Source of the DNA: Halichondria panicea | Taxonomy: Eukaryota > Porifera > Demospongiae > Suberitida > Halichondriidae | Direction: 5' to 3' | Length of the DNA: 64,000 bases | Assembly (NCBI RefSeq): GCF_963675165.1 | Contig: NC_087385.1 | Location: 3,720,501 to 3,784,500, forward strand | Shown here: positions 1 through 12,700 of the stretch, piece by piece | Numbering within the stretch: the stretch's first letter is position 1 | How the letters are laid out: each line of letters begins with the position of its first letter | Position numbers and translations under genes: made by a program | The notes under the pieces: generated by a model | What the model saw: the letters and a program-made list of their open reading frames with translations, nothing else | Database searches by the model: none | Told to the model about the DNA's origin: nothing

Positions 1-151
1 TTGGCACATAAAACGATGACAAGAGTGCTCAGACGGTGGTTCCAAAAGAACGGCGGCTGATTCATGAGACTAGCATGGATGGTGACACTGCATGTACATG
101 CAGTATATGCATCATACATGTATGATTGCACTCTGACCTAAAATTGTATAG

Positions 152-3100
152 GTGCTAGAACAACGACAAAGACGTGAGTTGGAGCAGTTGGAGGCGGATC
201 TTACATTGGAAACACAACAGCTCATCTCAACAGCCCTTCTCGAGTGTCAGGACACCCACAACCGTCTCAAAGAGGAGCTGGCAACCAGACAGAAGCAACA
301 GTTGTCACAGTGTGAAGACGAGACTAGTAAGGCCAAGTTGATTGAGTCTCATCAGAGAGAGTTCAATGATTTGGAGGCCAGGATGGAGAGAGAGTGTGCA
401 TCGGTGGAAAACTCACTAGGAGTGGAAGTTGAAGCAAAGCATGCCCGAGCAAGACTGGAACTGAGGGAAAAACATTACAAGGTTGTGGTAATATTTGCTT
501 GAGAAGATGTCCTAACCTACAGAAGAATATATACGTCAGTATAATCATATTTATCTACCGTATATAAAAGTTCATTTACCTTGTACGCTGTGATTTTTGA
601 ATGTTTTCTGGTTACAACTTCATCACGTGCACTATATATTGCATGCGTTCCAGTAAATGTTTTAGTGGGGAAAATGTCAGCTTGTCCACAAAAAGTACCC
701 GCTATACGGCATGTAAAAGTGCCTCAGAGGAGGTATTCTTGGTGCATGTAACTCTCTTAGTACCGTCAAATATTAATTTACATCTAATTTTGAAGACAAA
801 AAAATTGAGTTTGCGCTTTCAAACAATGTATGCAGATCTAGTCGATGTTTATGGAATTTATAGAAGCCCAATATTATAGCTAGCTATATTATATATAATA
901 GTGCTAGCTACATGTACGTGCAGTCTCATGTGAATGGGTGTTACGTATACTATATACTGTGACTGGGCTGGAGTGAGATAAAACAGCTGCATGCATGTGT
1001 ATATCGGCATATATATAAAAGCACATGCACTGCCTTCTAAACTGATGAATTATAACTCTCTCATCTGAATGCTGCAGGAGTACCTATCAGCCCTCACTGA
1101 GTTGGCTCCAGACTCTCAGAAAATTCGGATGTCAGTAGAGGCTGCGTCTGCAGCTGCCAAGGAGCTGGAGGAGGTCAAATGTCAGCTGGAGGCAGACAGA
1201 GCTAAGAGAGAAAGTCAACTGCAGGCAGAGAGGGAAAGTAAGTATTTCATCTCTTAGGACATGCGTGCATAACGATTACAAGCAGTCATCTCTTACAAAC
1301 CTTTACAAGCCACCTCCTATAAACAATAGACTGCATGCAAAAGCAATAGTTGTTATGCAATAGTTGTATTAACTATATAGTGAGAGGGCTATATGTCAAT
1401 CCACATTACACAAATCTGACCGATGTGCTGCCTCTGCCTTATACTGCATGCGCACTTATACCCACCTATATATACAGGTTTAGAGCATACCCAAAGTGCA
1501 CTTCTGAAAGATGCGATGAAGGAATTTGAGCAAGAGCTAGAGGCAGAGGAACAAAGCGAGCAGGACAAACTGCAGGAGTCAATGGCTGCTCTACAAGAAG
1601 AGAAAAACAGAATATTGGCTGAGAGGAAGGAAAAAATACAAGAACGTGTCACGCAGTTCAGCAGCGATGGGGGAGAAAAATTGTTGCAATCTCACAACAA
1701 AGACACACAAAAATTAGTGAACAAGATTGATGCACAGAGATTAAGAATGCGAGCAGACCTCCAGGAGCGAATCAATAAACGTCGTGAGGGTAAATTAAAA
1801 ATGAAGGAGCTAGCTATTCAAAAAGAAATGCTTGTCGAAAGGCAACATATGGAGGAGAAAGAAAAGCTCGAACGGAGAAAGTTGGCCAAAAAGGAGACAG
1901 TGAGATTTGAATCCTTGCAGCACGTGCTAGAAGCGACCTTGTCAGTGCCCGAGATATCTACGGAAGATCAGACGATAGCTGATGAACATTTAAAGGTCCC
2001 GGAACATACAGAGCTCCCTCTCTCGCAGCAAGAGATTACGAAATTCATCCTGGCAACTCCTCTTTATCACAGACTGGAGCAGATTAAGATGGTACTGACG
2101 CAAGGTCATCTCACGCACACGACTGGTGATGGGTACATTGACCCATTGGATGTTCAATGGACAGAGGACACAGTGCTACACACCCTCAACCTCACTGATT
2201 TATCCCCAAGGCATTTTGTAGTGTACAAGTTTGGATGCTGCGTAATGAAATCACTGGAGACAGTGTGTGGATATGAGCCAGCTACGCTACTATTAGCAGA
2301 CAAGATCCCACCGAATAAGTCTTACCACAACAACAGTTTCCGGAATTCGTTCGCATTCGATGCTCAAAACAAAATTATTTATATCCGACTGGAGCGACTT
2401 GAAAATGTTGGAGAGTTTTTACTTGTTCTAGTGCACACCCTTGCACACATCAAGGCTGGTTCGTTTGAGAGCGATTCACAACACTGCTTTTTAAGAGAGT
2501 TCTTCCGTGCTTTATCTCTCATCTGTAATGATCTGTTTTTATCCAAGTATAGAGAAGATTCGTCAGTCACCTCAAAACTCACCATGGACACTAACAAGAG
2601 CCCACAAAACATTCTCAAATCTGTGTTTGAATCCACTCAATTTGTGCTTGACAAGGGCAACGTTGTGGATGGGTTACTGGACACACGAGTATTGGCAAAC
2701 AATGATATCCATGGCAACGAATTTACGCAAGAGAGAGTCATGAAGAGATTGCAGCAGTATGCCGAGTTTCAAACAGGCTCTAAATTGAGGGGGTATTTAG
2801 ATGAACTTGAAGCTGAGAAAAACAATGAATTATCACCCCCCAGCTCAGGGGGAACAACGAGGGCAACCCAATCACTTAGCACACGCGACAAGTGGCGTAA
2901 CGCACTCAGAAGAGTATCAAGGAAGAAAAACCAACAAGATAAGCATCAATACCGACAACTCTTGACCGTTCAAGTATTACGTATTGAGCAACGCTTAGGA
3001 GAAATCGAGAGTGAGTATCGTAAAGCCATTAATGAGAGAACTAGTATTGGAACGCAAATTGAAGAACTTGAGGCCCAGCTAATGGAGACTCAGGTGACAC

Positions 3101-3285
3101 TGCAGAGGTCAGAGGATGGTTCAATTCCACGAAGAGAGGAAGTGAAGAATATCTATAGTAGACTGAGTGCAGCTAGGACTGGACAAGCGACCTTTGACTT
3201 GCGGATCAATGGATATTTGAAGCAAATAGAAGGGTTTAAAGTGCAGCTAAAGCAAAAGAATGACTTGCTGAGAGACTATGATTGA
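152..3285 (+). CDS. Unidentified coiled-coil protein with a C-terminal globular domain (5' part outside or unresolved)
   Basis: Three exons join in frame: 152-481, 1078-1237 and 1478-3285, each preceded by AG and followed by GT (the first donor, GTTGTG, is weak). Exons upstream of the window or before 152 must exist because the model opens at an acceptor. The first ~330 residues are charged, Glu/Lys/Arg/Gln-rich heptad-like coiled coil. A globular segment follows (roughly 2000-2750) with hydrophobic helices and the motif VLVHTLAHIKAG, and a second coiled coil ends the protein. The stop is followed by an AATAAA signal at 3296-3301. I do not recognise the family; large ciliary or centrosomal coiled-coil proteins are one possibility, with no decisive motif. 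Confidence 0.7.
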
Positions 3286-4242
3286 ACTTTTAATTAATAA
3301 AACTCAATCTATTACATCATTGAGCATTAACATCATTTACATAATTATTATTTTCTGGCAATTCTATAACTATGATCAAAGTATATATATATAGCGAATT
3401 TAAGTGCCAACTCAGACTGAATGCGCATGCAATTTTGTACCTAAAAAAGTATTGACATGCTGTAATTATTTTTCTGGCACTTATATAAAAAGGTGTGTTT
3501 GTAATACCAATCTCGAATCCAGGCATTTGATGCAGTAAAACTGTCTATAGACGCAGCTGCTGTAAAATACAGAGACCAAAATTCATATACCAATATATCT
3601 TTTCGACCTATTCTGTGGCAAAAAACGGCTATAATTTTAAAGTGAGATTGCACTCGCCATTATAATATTAATAATTTATTTTACACACTATACAGCTGTA
3701 GTGCCGTGGAAAGTGCCATCAAATTTTAGCGCCAGCTCGGATTGAACGGGTTCTAAACGTGTACCACTCCAAAGTCTCAATTTTTTTTATCCTGGCGCTG
3801 TAATTACATAACTATACGTATATACGGTATTATTGAGTTAGCAGCTCGTGCCTACGTATATGCATAAAAATTATTATAAACTTGTGAGACTAAATAATGC
3901 ATGATCGTTAATTAGGGACATCCAACGTATCATTGGGAAATCATCATGATTGTATGTATTAGAACCAGTATACATAATTATTAAGGATTGGCGTACAACT
4001 GTCCCTGCTTGCTTGTTGAATTCCATGCTTTTTGGTTTTCCCCCAGCCAATCCTAGCAACTTTCACATTGCAATGTTTTCCAGACTTATATCTAGTTATA
4101 GCTTTGACACCCGCACACGTGTATCATAGTCAATAACCACGGTCAATGACATTATTTCCCTTCGTGTTAACAAATCAAACTGGTCATACGTGATATAAAA
4201 GAGCTAGCTAAGGTGCCTATAATTTATTGCGTGTTGAGACAC
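3286..4242. other. Convergent intergenic region with degenerate inverted repeats
   Basis: No coding sequence recognised. It lies between two convergent genes. Two segments, about 3390-3480 and 3700-3800, each begin with a related GTGCCAAC/GCGCCAGC-type motif and end with its inverse (TTTTCTGGCAC, TATCCTGGCGC), resembling decayed small inverted-repeat elements. Confidence 0.4.
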
Positions 4243-5764
4243 TCAGTATGGATTTACTGGTTTCACTGTAGAAGCTTTCTTGAGCAGCTCTTGAACGAAA
4301 CTCTACGTGGAGAAACATACAATTGACATTGGTGACAAAAAGGGGAGGTTGTTATGATAGTACAATGCATCACCCACGAGAGTAGCAATTAAAGTTACAT
4401 CCACAACCCACCTCAAATGGTTTCTTGGACTGTTTCAAATACTCCTGCAATTGACAGAAAGTAGTGACATTCTACACACGTACATGTACATACATAATTA
4501 TGTGCACACGCTACATGTACTATGTACTTGTATTATGTACTTGTTTTACATTACAGTGTGATGAGGTGAGGCAATGTTTCCAGAAAGTAACTAAACCACA
4601 TAATTATTGTGTCAAGATCATGTATTATGCATGCTATCCTTCTTCACAGGCCTCAATGAAGAAAAAGTTCGGCCTGGGATCGAGGCTATTACGCATGCAT
4701 GCATGCATGCATGAGTTGAGTGACAACAGGGAGGATCAACCTAAATAAGGAGATTTTCGCACTTTTGGACAAGCTTTGTTCACTCAACCTTGTGTTAGAC
4801 AGTTCACAGAACCAGTGTGAACGCTTACTCTTAATTTTTGTTCTCTTTCGTTTTCTTTAATCTGTAAGACATCGTCAATATCCAGCTGTGGGTAGTCCTG
4901 TAAGTGTGTGCATGTGTGGGTACTAGTTATGACCAAATAATTATATATTATGACACAATAATTATATGGTATCCTGAGAGTCTCAAGGTCATGTTATAAT
5001 TATGTTGACTACTTCACAGGTTAGGAAGTGTAAACAAAGTACCCATCGTTTGGTAGCTTCCTGAGGCATCTAGCTAACACACAAGTGTGTGATACTATGT
5101 ACACATGCACTATACTTTGTTGCTGAACGCTATAATTATATTGAAACTTTATTTTAAGGAATTCCTCCTGATGCGTTTGTTTACAAAATTAGCTTAGTCC
5201 AAAGGGTTTCACTTAGGCATTACCGTCTAAGTTTATGAATCTGTTACTTAATAAGCCTGCAGATGGTGTTGGGTAACAAATTGGGTATCACGGAGCAGTT
5301 TTCCTTGAACCTCTTAATAATAATAATTAGTACTGTTTATGTCTTCGTATTAAACTCTCATGATTTGGGTTACAGATATATACTAGTACATTTACAACCA
5401 CCCTTGTGTCAGCTGATTGGTGTCTCGCATATACACTGCAGGCTGATAAGATCTAGAAAAGCATCTCTTTTGCCGTTAGGCATTGGATTACGGCTTTTAA
5501 TACAACGATAAAATACCAGAACTGCTATCATAGCTAGATCTAGACACCACACTAATTAGTGCTGTAGCTGAGTTAAACTGCATGCATATCTACCTCTGTC
5601 TCAAACAGTTCCTGGAGCTGGGCCTCCATCCAGCTCTCTATCTCCAGTCTCTTGGAGATTTCTTTCCTGTCATACTTTTGGGTAGGTACATGCCTCAGGT
5701 TGGGCTTCTCAGACAGGTCCTCAGGGAACTGTACTTTAGTTGGTGTTGTAGAACTGTCAGCCAT
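4243..5764 (-). CDS. PPP1R14-like: PPP1R14/CPI-17-like inhibitor of protein phosphatase 1
   Basis: Four exons on the minus strand, 5764-5594, 4897-4829, 4444-4412 and 4302-4243, all phase 0 with AG/GT borders, give 110 residues. The core TQKYDRKEISKRLEIESWM matches the CPI-17 family signature (T-V-K-Y-D-R-K-E-L...). Later exons match the family's second half: an acidic DIDDVL helix and the KPFESFVQELLKK helix, corresponding to KPVEDFIQELLAK. Thr28 aligns with CPI-17 Thr38, whose phosphorylation turns family members into potent inhibitors of the PP1 catalytic subunit. Start chosen at the methionine of MADSS; an in-frame upstream ATG at 5809 is possible. Head to head with IFT43, 298 bp apart. 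Family call strong; which PPP1R14 paralogue is not assignable. Confidence 0.88.
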
Positions 5765-6062
5765 GGCTATCTCTTTGGGGTGGTCGAATACGTTGAAGCT
5801 GAGGCACAATATCCGAAAGTTGTTCGAGAAGTTGTTTGATCATGGACAAGCCACACCTATTAAATTGCATACAATGACAGAAGGGCGTGGCCTGTAACCT
5901 TGACTAAGGAGTAGTCTCAGAAATCAGCCGCCTTTCCCTCTTTTTGCAGAGGGACAGCTTTTTTGCAACTCCCCCTGGCCCCATGAACATTGTTTCGGAT
6001 TGCTGTTTTTCACAGAACAAGTTTGGCATTTGCCTGTGTGCAGCTGGCTGGCTCTTGCTGAT
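5765..6062. promoter_or_regulatory. Shared divergent promoter region of PPP1R14-like and IFT43
   Basis: This 298-bp interval separates the two divergent start codons and is the only space for both promoters and 5' UTRs. No TATA box or known factor site was confidently seen. Inference from geometry only. Confidence 0.45.
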
Positions 6063-9000
6063 ATGGACGAAGAACTAAGTCATGACCAGGTCTGTTCTTC
6101 TACTAGGTCTGCTTGGCATCTAGATCTGGCTAGATTTAGACTACCACCATGTACCAGGGTTTCATCTAGTGGGGGGGAGGGGGGGGCAGGGGTGAACTTT
6201 CCCCCCCAAATGATTTAGTACTGTCTATGAGTGCAATATGTAACTAGATCTACTGTGATGCTATGTAACTACCGTAAAACCTCGATTTAAGGCGACCCTC
6301 TATTTAAAGCAACACTTGGCATTTCGCCCATATAGCACCATATAAATTCATTTTTTTGTGTACATTAAAACTTCACTTTTGCAAAACGTAATTATTTAAA
6401 AGTGTCGCTTTAAATAGAGTTTTTACGGTAGTTAGATCTACTGTGATGCACTAGCATGTAATAGGGGGTGTGGTCAAAAACTTTGCGGCATTCTTACGCG
6501 CGCCCAAACCTTCCCCTCAAACTTTTCATCTAGGATGAAACCTGACCACATGCTACCATCTCCCTCAAATGTCGCACTCAAATCACCTCTTACTATCACC
6601 ATAGATGCCGTCACAGGATGGTCCTCCACAGCCCCGGCGAACAGGGAGGTGGGCGGAAAGTATGAGTGGGCGGGATAAAGGCAGGAAGCCACGAGATCAG
6701 GAGGAGGAAGAGTGAGTTGTTAATGCAAGCATATTGACTCATCCATTCACCATTCACTGTCATGTCACTACAGTGAGCGACTGAAGATTCATGATGACTC
6801 CGATGATGGTAAGTCATCTATAGGGTAGTACCGTCTAATTACAACACCACTAAAGATTTTCTTGTGACGCACAAAATGAATAGAACAAGAAAAAACTGTA
6901 ATTTGGCGCTTAGCAATAGAACGTAAAGTACTACTTAGTAGCTGTTTCCACGCGGCTATCAGTTGTACATGTAGCCTCGATTTAAGGCCGTGTTAAAATA
7001 ATTACCTAAGCGCCAGCAAAAAAGGAGTAAAATTGAAGTGAACTTGACGCTTATATTAGAGTGGCGCACTAATTAGAAGAAAGACGGTACTCACTTACTG
7101 ATAGAGGTAAATTTACTCGGTAAAGGGTACCATCACTTGTTCGAAGCCAATATTAGTAACTAAATTTCAGATGATTCATACTTAGTCGGTTTAAGGCAAT
7201 ATGCAACACCCTCGATCATAGACAATTTTCTTACGTTTAAAAGTAGCGACTGTTGTGTTGACAATTGTTTTTAATGGTGCGTCCTAAATGGAGGTGATAA
7301 AAACTAACTTCATTATACAGGCTGCTATAGTTATTTTAAGCAGCCTGTCTGGCTTTATAAGTGTCGCCTTAAATCGAATAAATACGGTATATACTGTATT
7401 GGACTCCACTCAACATTAACTTCCTATATGACAGGTCTCCAAGCTGTCCCAGATCTGGATGATGTACAGGAGGAGGAGCTGACTACACAAGTTGCCCTAC
7501 CACCCAGGTATCCACATAAACACAGGGAATAGTGTTATTCACTACTCCACTAGAATAAAAAGCTCTGAATGTTATGTTCGTATTACCGTATAGCGCGAAC
7601 TTTTCGAGGCACTTATATTTCGTGGATTGGCCTCTAAAAGCATTTCATTGCACAATGTTTGCAGAATGAGTGCTTACTGGAAGCCACGCCTTTAAATTTT
7701 TGCACGTTATAGCAGTTAAAGAACAATTTTTGTGGACTTAATTTTCGTGTAGGATTGCTAACCCACGAAATCCGCGAAAATTAAGCCCCTCGAAAATTTC
7801 GCGCTATACGGTATACAGTTGAGAGTCTGTATCATTATAATGTACTTTAAATAGACACGTTGGGTACAGACTGAGAGATTAGCACATCAATGCACATTCA
7901 CTTAGCCAAATAAAACTGATGTTTGAAAGTAATGTACTTTGTGCATATGTAATTGTTATAAATATACTTTCAGTGTTACAGTTACTAGAGTGGCCACGTT
8001 CAAGCAACTAGACTCTGACCTACACAAGCATGCTGGACTTTTCACGTTGGTGAGTTTTTTGGTGCCGGAACTCTTGAGTTCATCAACTGTTTGACCATCT
8101 TATAAATTTATTTGTGTAGAATTACATACCTCTTGATTGCTTGTGTACTGAATCTACTCTGGACATGGCAATTGTATTTTGTGGCACTACTCGATCACTG
8201 TGTATTGTGTCAATCCTTGCCAATTTCCTATAGTGTACCCTAACTTCCTTGTGCCCTGATATAGGATGGTATGACTGATATGAAGATACTTACCAAGGGG
8301 CTCTTGTCTGAGGCAGAGGTCACAGAGGTCAGTGCAGTACATTCCGTATAGCGGGTACATTTGGCGCTAAGTTAATTTTGACGGTTTGGCGAATCAAAGG
8401 TGAGGGTCGCCAGAAATAATAAAGCTTAATCGACCTAATACTTTATCTGCCTCCTTCTCCAAATTTACCTGCTATACGGTATTGATTTGTGAGTTCGGTT
8501 TTAATTAAAGTAGCCTCGTTCTCACACCCACTTTCGCTCCTAATGGGGAGAAGTATCAACTGTTTTGCATGCGCTAACTATTCCCCGGACGCCAGATATC
8601 AAGCATATAGGTATACCAGATTATAACAAGGAAGTATGCTGTACATATTCTGATATAATTATCTTTTCTTAGGTCTATGGTAATAAAAATAATACTCTGC
8701 TTTAAGAAACTTTTGCATGATCTGAACAGATTGGAAGAGCAGAAAAAAAAACTGCTATTTTCTGTCTCTAATTAATTACGTAGGTCTACACTGGCTGCTA
8801 TTAATATTTACACGTGCTGTGTGTGAATATTTTTCCACGCGGAGTGTTGCGTATCACTATGCACCAACAGTTAGTAACAGGCCTCTTTTTCTCTTAAATT
8901 ATTTTATTTGCAGCATGAGTTTAGTCATGAATATTTTAACATACATCCTCATTTTCCCTGTACATGTACATATAGGAAGACAAACCATGGGAGTGGAACC

Positions 9001-9116
9001 GACTGCTAGCAGAGATCTCCTCTGACATTCAGGAAGTGTGGGATCGACGGGAGGGGGCCGCGCCAAGAGCGCACGCAGTAAGTCCACCCACCTCCATCAA
9101 AGGAGGATTGCCATAG
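6063..9116 (+). CDS. IFT43: Intraflagellar transport protein 43
   Basis: Seven exons keep one frame: 6063-6089, 6632-6711, 6774-6808, 7435-7507, 7974-8049, 8265-8327 and 8976-9116, giving 164 residues (human IFT43 is about 208). The diagnostic stretch VPDLDDVQEEELTTQVALPP corresponds to human [20 protein letters not shown]. It is followed by a TFKQLDSDL segment, DMKILTKGLL (human DLKLLTKVLA) and EDKPWEWNRLLAEISSDIQE (human DDVGWDWDHLFTEVSSEV). IFT43 is a subunit of the IFT-A complex that drives retrograde transport in cilia, so the organism has cilia or flagella. The first short exon is the least certain and another 5' exon could be missing. Introns carry several inverted-repeat elements. Confidence 0.88.
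6270..6430. mobile_element. Small inverted-repeat element (family D), copy 1
   Basis: About 161 bp in IFT43 intron 1. It begins TACCGTAAAACCTCGATTTA and ends with an imperfect inverse (CTTTAAATAGAGTTTTTACGGTA). Flanks carry a near-identical direct repeat (AGATCTACTGTGATGC before and after), so the insertion or an older duplication copied its surroundings. No coding capacity; MITE-like. Confidence 0.6.
6971..7389. mobile_element. Degenerate larger relative of element family D
   Basis: The left end AGCCTCGATTTAAGGC and right end GCCTTAAATCGAATAAATAC are inverted copies of the family D terminus, enclosing about 400 bp of non-coding sequence in IFT43 intron 3. Confidence 0.45.
7584..7813. mobile_element. 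Small inverted-repeat element (family B), copy 1
   Basis: About 230 bp in IFT43 intron 4, bounded by TACCGTATAGCGCGAA and its inverse TTTCGCGCTATACGGTA. A decayed relative lies at 53480-53656 in an XRN2 intron in the same orientation, sharing AAAGCATTTC, GGAAGC and TTAAAGAACAAT blocks. Non-coding MITE-like element. Confidence 0.6.
8343..8481. mobile_element. Small inverted-repeat element with CCGTATAGCGGGTA ends
   Basis: About 139 bp, starting TCCGTATAGCGGGTACATTT and ending AAATTTACCTGCTATACGGTA, in IFT43 intron 6. The ends resemble family B but the interior differs. Confidence 0.5.
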
Positions 9117-9735
9117 AAGTCTGACTTTCTTACGCTTTATTTTATCAACCATGGACAACCTATAGTCACTTATTCCACAAAACAAACGTTATGTGTACAC
9201 ATTGATGTCCTTTTTCGAATGCAATACTCCACATCTCTTATGTTTTGCAAATTTTAGGACGTTTGAAAACCATGTCATGATATCAATAACAAATTGTGCT
9301 AGTTCTTGAATGAATAATAATTATACCTCGAGGCATAGCCGCATAAGGAATACAGAAAACTGACTGTGTATTATGTGTGTGTGTGTGTATTCCAGCTATA
9401 ACTGCTCAATAGTTGCAATGCATAATTATATAGGGTGTATATGAATAGTTGTTATTTTCACTAAAACCTCTTTATTTGTCATAAGTGAATCTCCACTTTT
9501 CCCGTAAAATTAATGTATGTACAGTAATAATAGTTGTGCTACGTAGCACCAATCAATAGTTTTCGCTTGTGAATTGCACTAATCTATTGATCTCATCAGT
9601 TGTTAAGAGACGCCGGTCAACCAATTGTCAAGAAAGACTGTACATTTAAAAAACACGTACTAATCATTATACGCTGTTTCCCTGTATGTACTGCGTGAAC
9701 GTTGTAGAGATAGAACTACATTCAAGTGGGATGCG
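9117..9735. other. Intergenic/promoter region upstream of the esterase-ABCG gene
   Basis: No coding sequence seen. Contains a short GT run (about 9376-9389) and AT-rich sequence. It separates two same-strand genes, so it should hold the IFT43 3' UTR and the promoter of the downstream gene; no element identified. Confidence 0.35.
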
Positions 9736-12700
9736 ATGGTCTTGCAATACTATTTCATCACTTCACTGTTGCTTCTATCACTATCTGGCAGGGCTCATTT
9801 GTCCTCTGATGGATTACAATGGCTGAATGTTTCCAATGCCCTTGAGAGAGGAGCACTCTGTAATGACTTCTCTACAGCTGGATACTTTGTTCGCACTCAA
9901 TATTCACCAAACAAATCAACTATGTCGAGGGGGTGGATAATTTATCTCGAGAGTGGGGGAGGATGTACTACACCCGAGTCTTGCAATACCAGATTCATCC
10001 ATCAGCCCGTTCGTAACAATTATACAAGCACAAAAAACAAAACACTTTTTGTTGATGTTCAACAGGCTTGGGCTGACAACAGGGATAATCCCTTAGCTGT
10101 AACTTCAAGGCTAATGACCTCTCTTTGGAGATTCTCCGAGGATTCTAGACGTGATGAAAGTACCTGGATGGTTGACGGGAGAGGAATTCTATCAACTGAC
10201 CAAATTGAGAATCCAGACTTTTATGACTACAATCATGTAGTGGTTCCGTACTGTAGCAGTGATCTATGGTTGAAGAAAACAAAAGAATTCATCATTGCAA
10301 AGAACAACAGTTTTCGCTTTCATTTTGACCCGAATGCAAAAGACCACCAATTCACATTTCGTGGAGCAGCCATCTTCGTGAGTGTCATTGAAGATCTCTT
10401 TGAACAACATGGTCTCAGCAGCGCAATAGATGTGATTCTTGTAGGTAGTAGTGCAGGGGGAATTGGAGCCATGAATCATGCCCCTTGGCTGAGGAATCAG
10501 CTCCATATCAGGGCAGGACCACACATTACAGTCTACTGTTTGATGGACTCCTCTTGGTTTATTGACTTCAGAGGCAGTATTCGAGATCAATTTGCCCCAG
10601 ATGAAATACTACCTCTTATCGAAACAGGTGAAGTTGTGGACTCTTGTCGTGATGTATCCGATGATCCAAGTGTGTGTATATCGTCACTCTATTTCCTCAC
10701 TCACTACAAGGACCTTCTGAAAGACATTCCAACATTTGCTCTGTTCAGTCGATATGACTTGTATCTTCTCATAAGCTCACTGCAGCATGTGGACATGGAC
10801 ATTTTAGAAATCATGCGAATAGTCTCAGAATACAGCGGCAGCATGAATGCCTCCCTGTCTGCTGTTGCTACCGAGGTGCCAAACCTGAGTTACTATGTCA
10901 CTTCATGCTTCCAACATGTGTATTTGGCGACATCTACGCTGTGGGGAGAGGGCGGAGTACTAGGTACTGCTGGGATTGATGGGGAGTTGGAGAACAACCG
11001 ATTTGGGTAAGTGAGATTTTATGTTGAATATGTTGACCTCAACAGTCTCACTGCATCGAAATGAACGGCATACACTAGCCTATATGATTATAATTATACT
11101 AATGCTCATCATTCTATTTGATATACGTATATATATAGGCACATAATTTCAAGTGAGGTGTGGACAAAATTCCACCTGGAGCATCTGAACACTTCTCTGG
11201 TGTTGGAACACATTAGCATTCAGAAAGCAATCCATTACTGGCTTGAGGCTGTGAAATCAGGGTATGTGATTGTGTCAGTGTGTCAAAAGTGAAAGCAACA
11301 GACAACACTGCATTCTAGTGCATTAGTATGTTCTAAAGTCCTTCTTTGCATGTACGTGTACAAAAGCAGAATAAGTTGAGTGGAAGTTCTGACTATTCGT
11401 ATGAATGTAGGCGTGATAGCCAGCACCATGCATGCATGCCTATATACCAGTGAACCAATACAAAATTAAAACGTTCCCACGGACGGGGATTCAATTAACC
11501 CGAGACCTTCTGCGTGTAAAGCATAATTATGTGCTATACATCTTGCAGAGATTTACATATTCTATAATTATAATGTTGTTATGATATCTTTTTATGATCT
11601 ATACACAGACTTAGTGTGAGGTACCATGACCAATGCAGTGGCCCTCATTGCAATGTGCAGTGCCCAGAGACAATTGTACTGGGGGAGAATACACCCTACT
11701 GGGAGGTGGAGGTGAGAGTCTGAAGGAGCTAGCAACTTTGGTATGCATGCATATGGATCTATACTGTACCATACGTCTATATAGCATCTTTGGTCCACAA
11801 TTACTAATCTCGACAGGGCTAAAGTATTCCATTGTGTCCTTCATAAATCCACCTTCGAATAATTATACCCACACACTGACGCACAGGCCCAAGCAGTTCT
11901 TCTGGCCATTGTGGTGTTTGTGTCTCTGTCCTGTGTGGTAATGAAGGTACTGTTGAGTGTGAGGGCATACTACCACAGTCGCAATCAAAAGCAGTTTGTG
12001 GAGTGGAACCGTAAGGGGCTGGGTGACAATTCAGAGTCAGCTGTGAGTCTTTTCATTGGGCATGTTAAAAAGAACTATGCACAACAGCGGCTCAATTTGT
12101 CTTTTGTACAGCTATATGTATGACTACATACGGTTTTTGTTTTATAGCTGCCGCAATGCAAGGACATTGATGCCATTTCTGTTGCCTGTCTCAATCTCAG
12201 GTATACGTATATACCGCTATTGCTGTATAGAAAGCTAGAGCATAAATTATGTTATATGTATTGTACACATGCATGGTCTCTACATGCTTGTAGGTTGTTT
12301 AAAAAAAAAAAAAAACAGGTGTGTTCTCATGCAACAATACAATTATGAGGCTCTGGTTTTTTTTCTAACCACATGTCCAATGTGCAGGTACTCAGTCACA
12401 GTGAAACAGATGGATCTGAAAAAGGTATCTTCTCCAGCTCAGCGCAAGCGACTCCTTTCCCTAGCAGCTGCTGACAGTGAGTCTGGGAGGATGTCGAGGT
12501 GTGAGGCTGGTGAGGATGAGATGCAGCAGCTGGACTCAGACTCTGAGGCAGATCTGACACCAACTACTGAGACTGAAGAGAACGGTACACATGTATTATA
12601 TGCGTATACATAAATTTCTTCATTGTGTATTTTACACATGCACCTCAATACATTCATAAGCAGTCGTACGTATTACAAAACCCATGTGATTTCTCTTCTT

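Noticed and set aside
10264-10590. 108-codon minus-strand open frame
   Set aside because: It is antisense to the well-supported esterase exon and has no recognisable features.
9736-11010. Reading the esterase as a stand-alone NOTUM orthologue
   Set aside because: Exons 2-4 continue in phase through a Cys-rich linker and a TM into the ABCG domain, with no stop or start between them.
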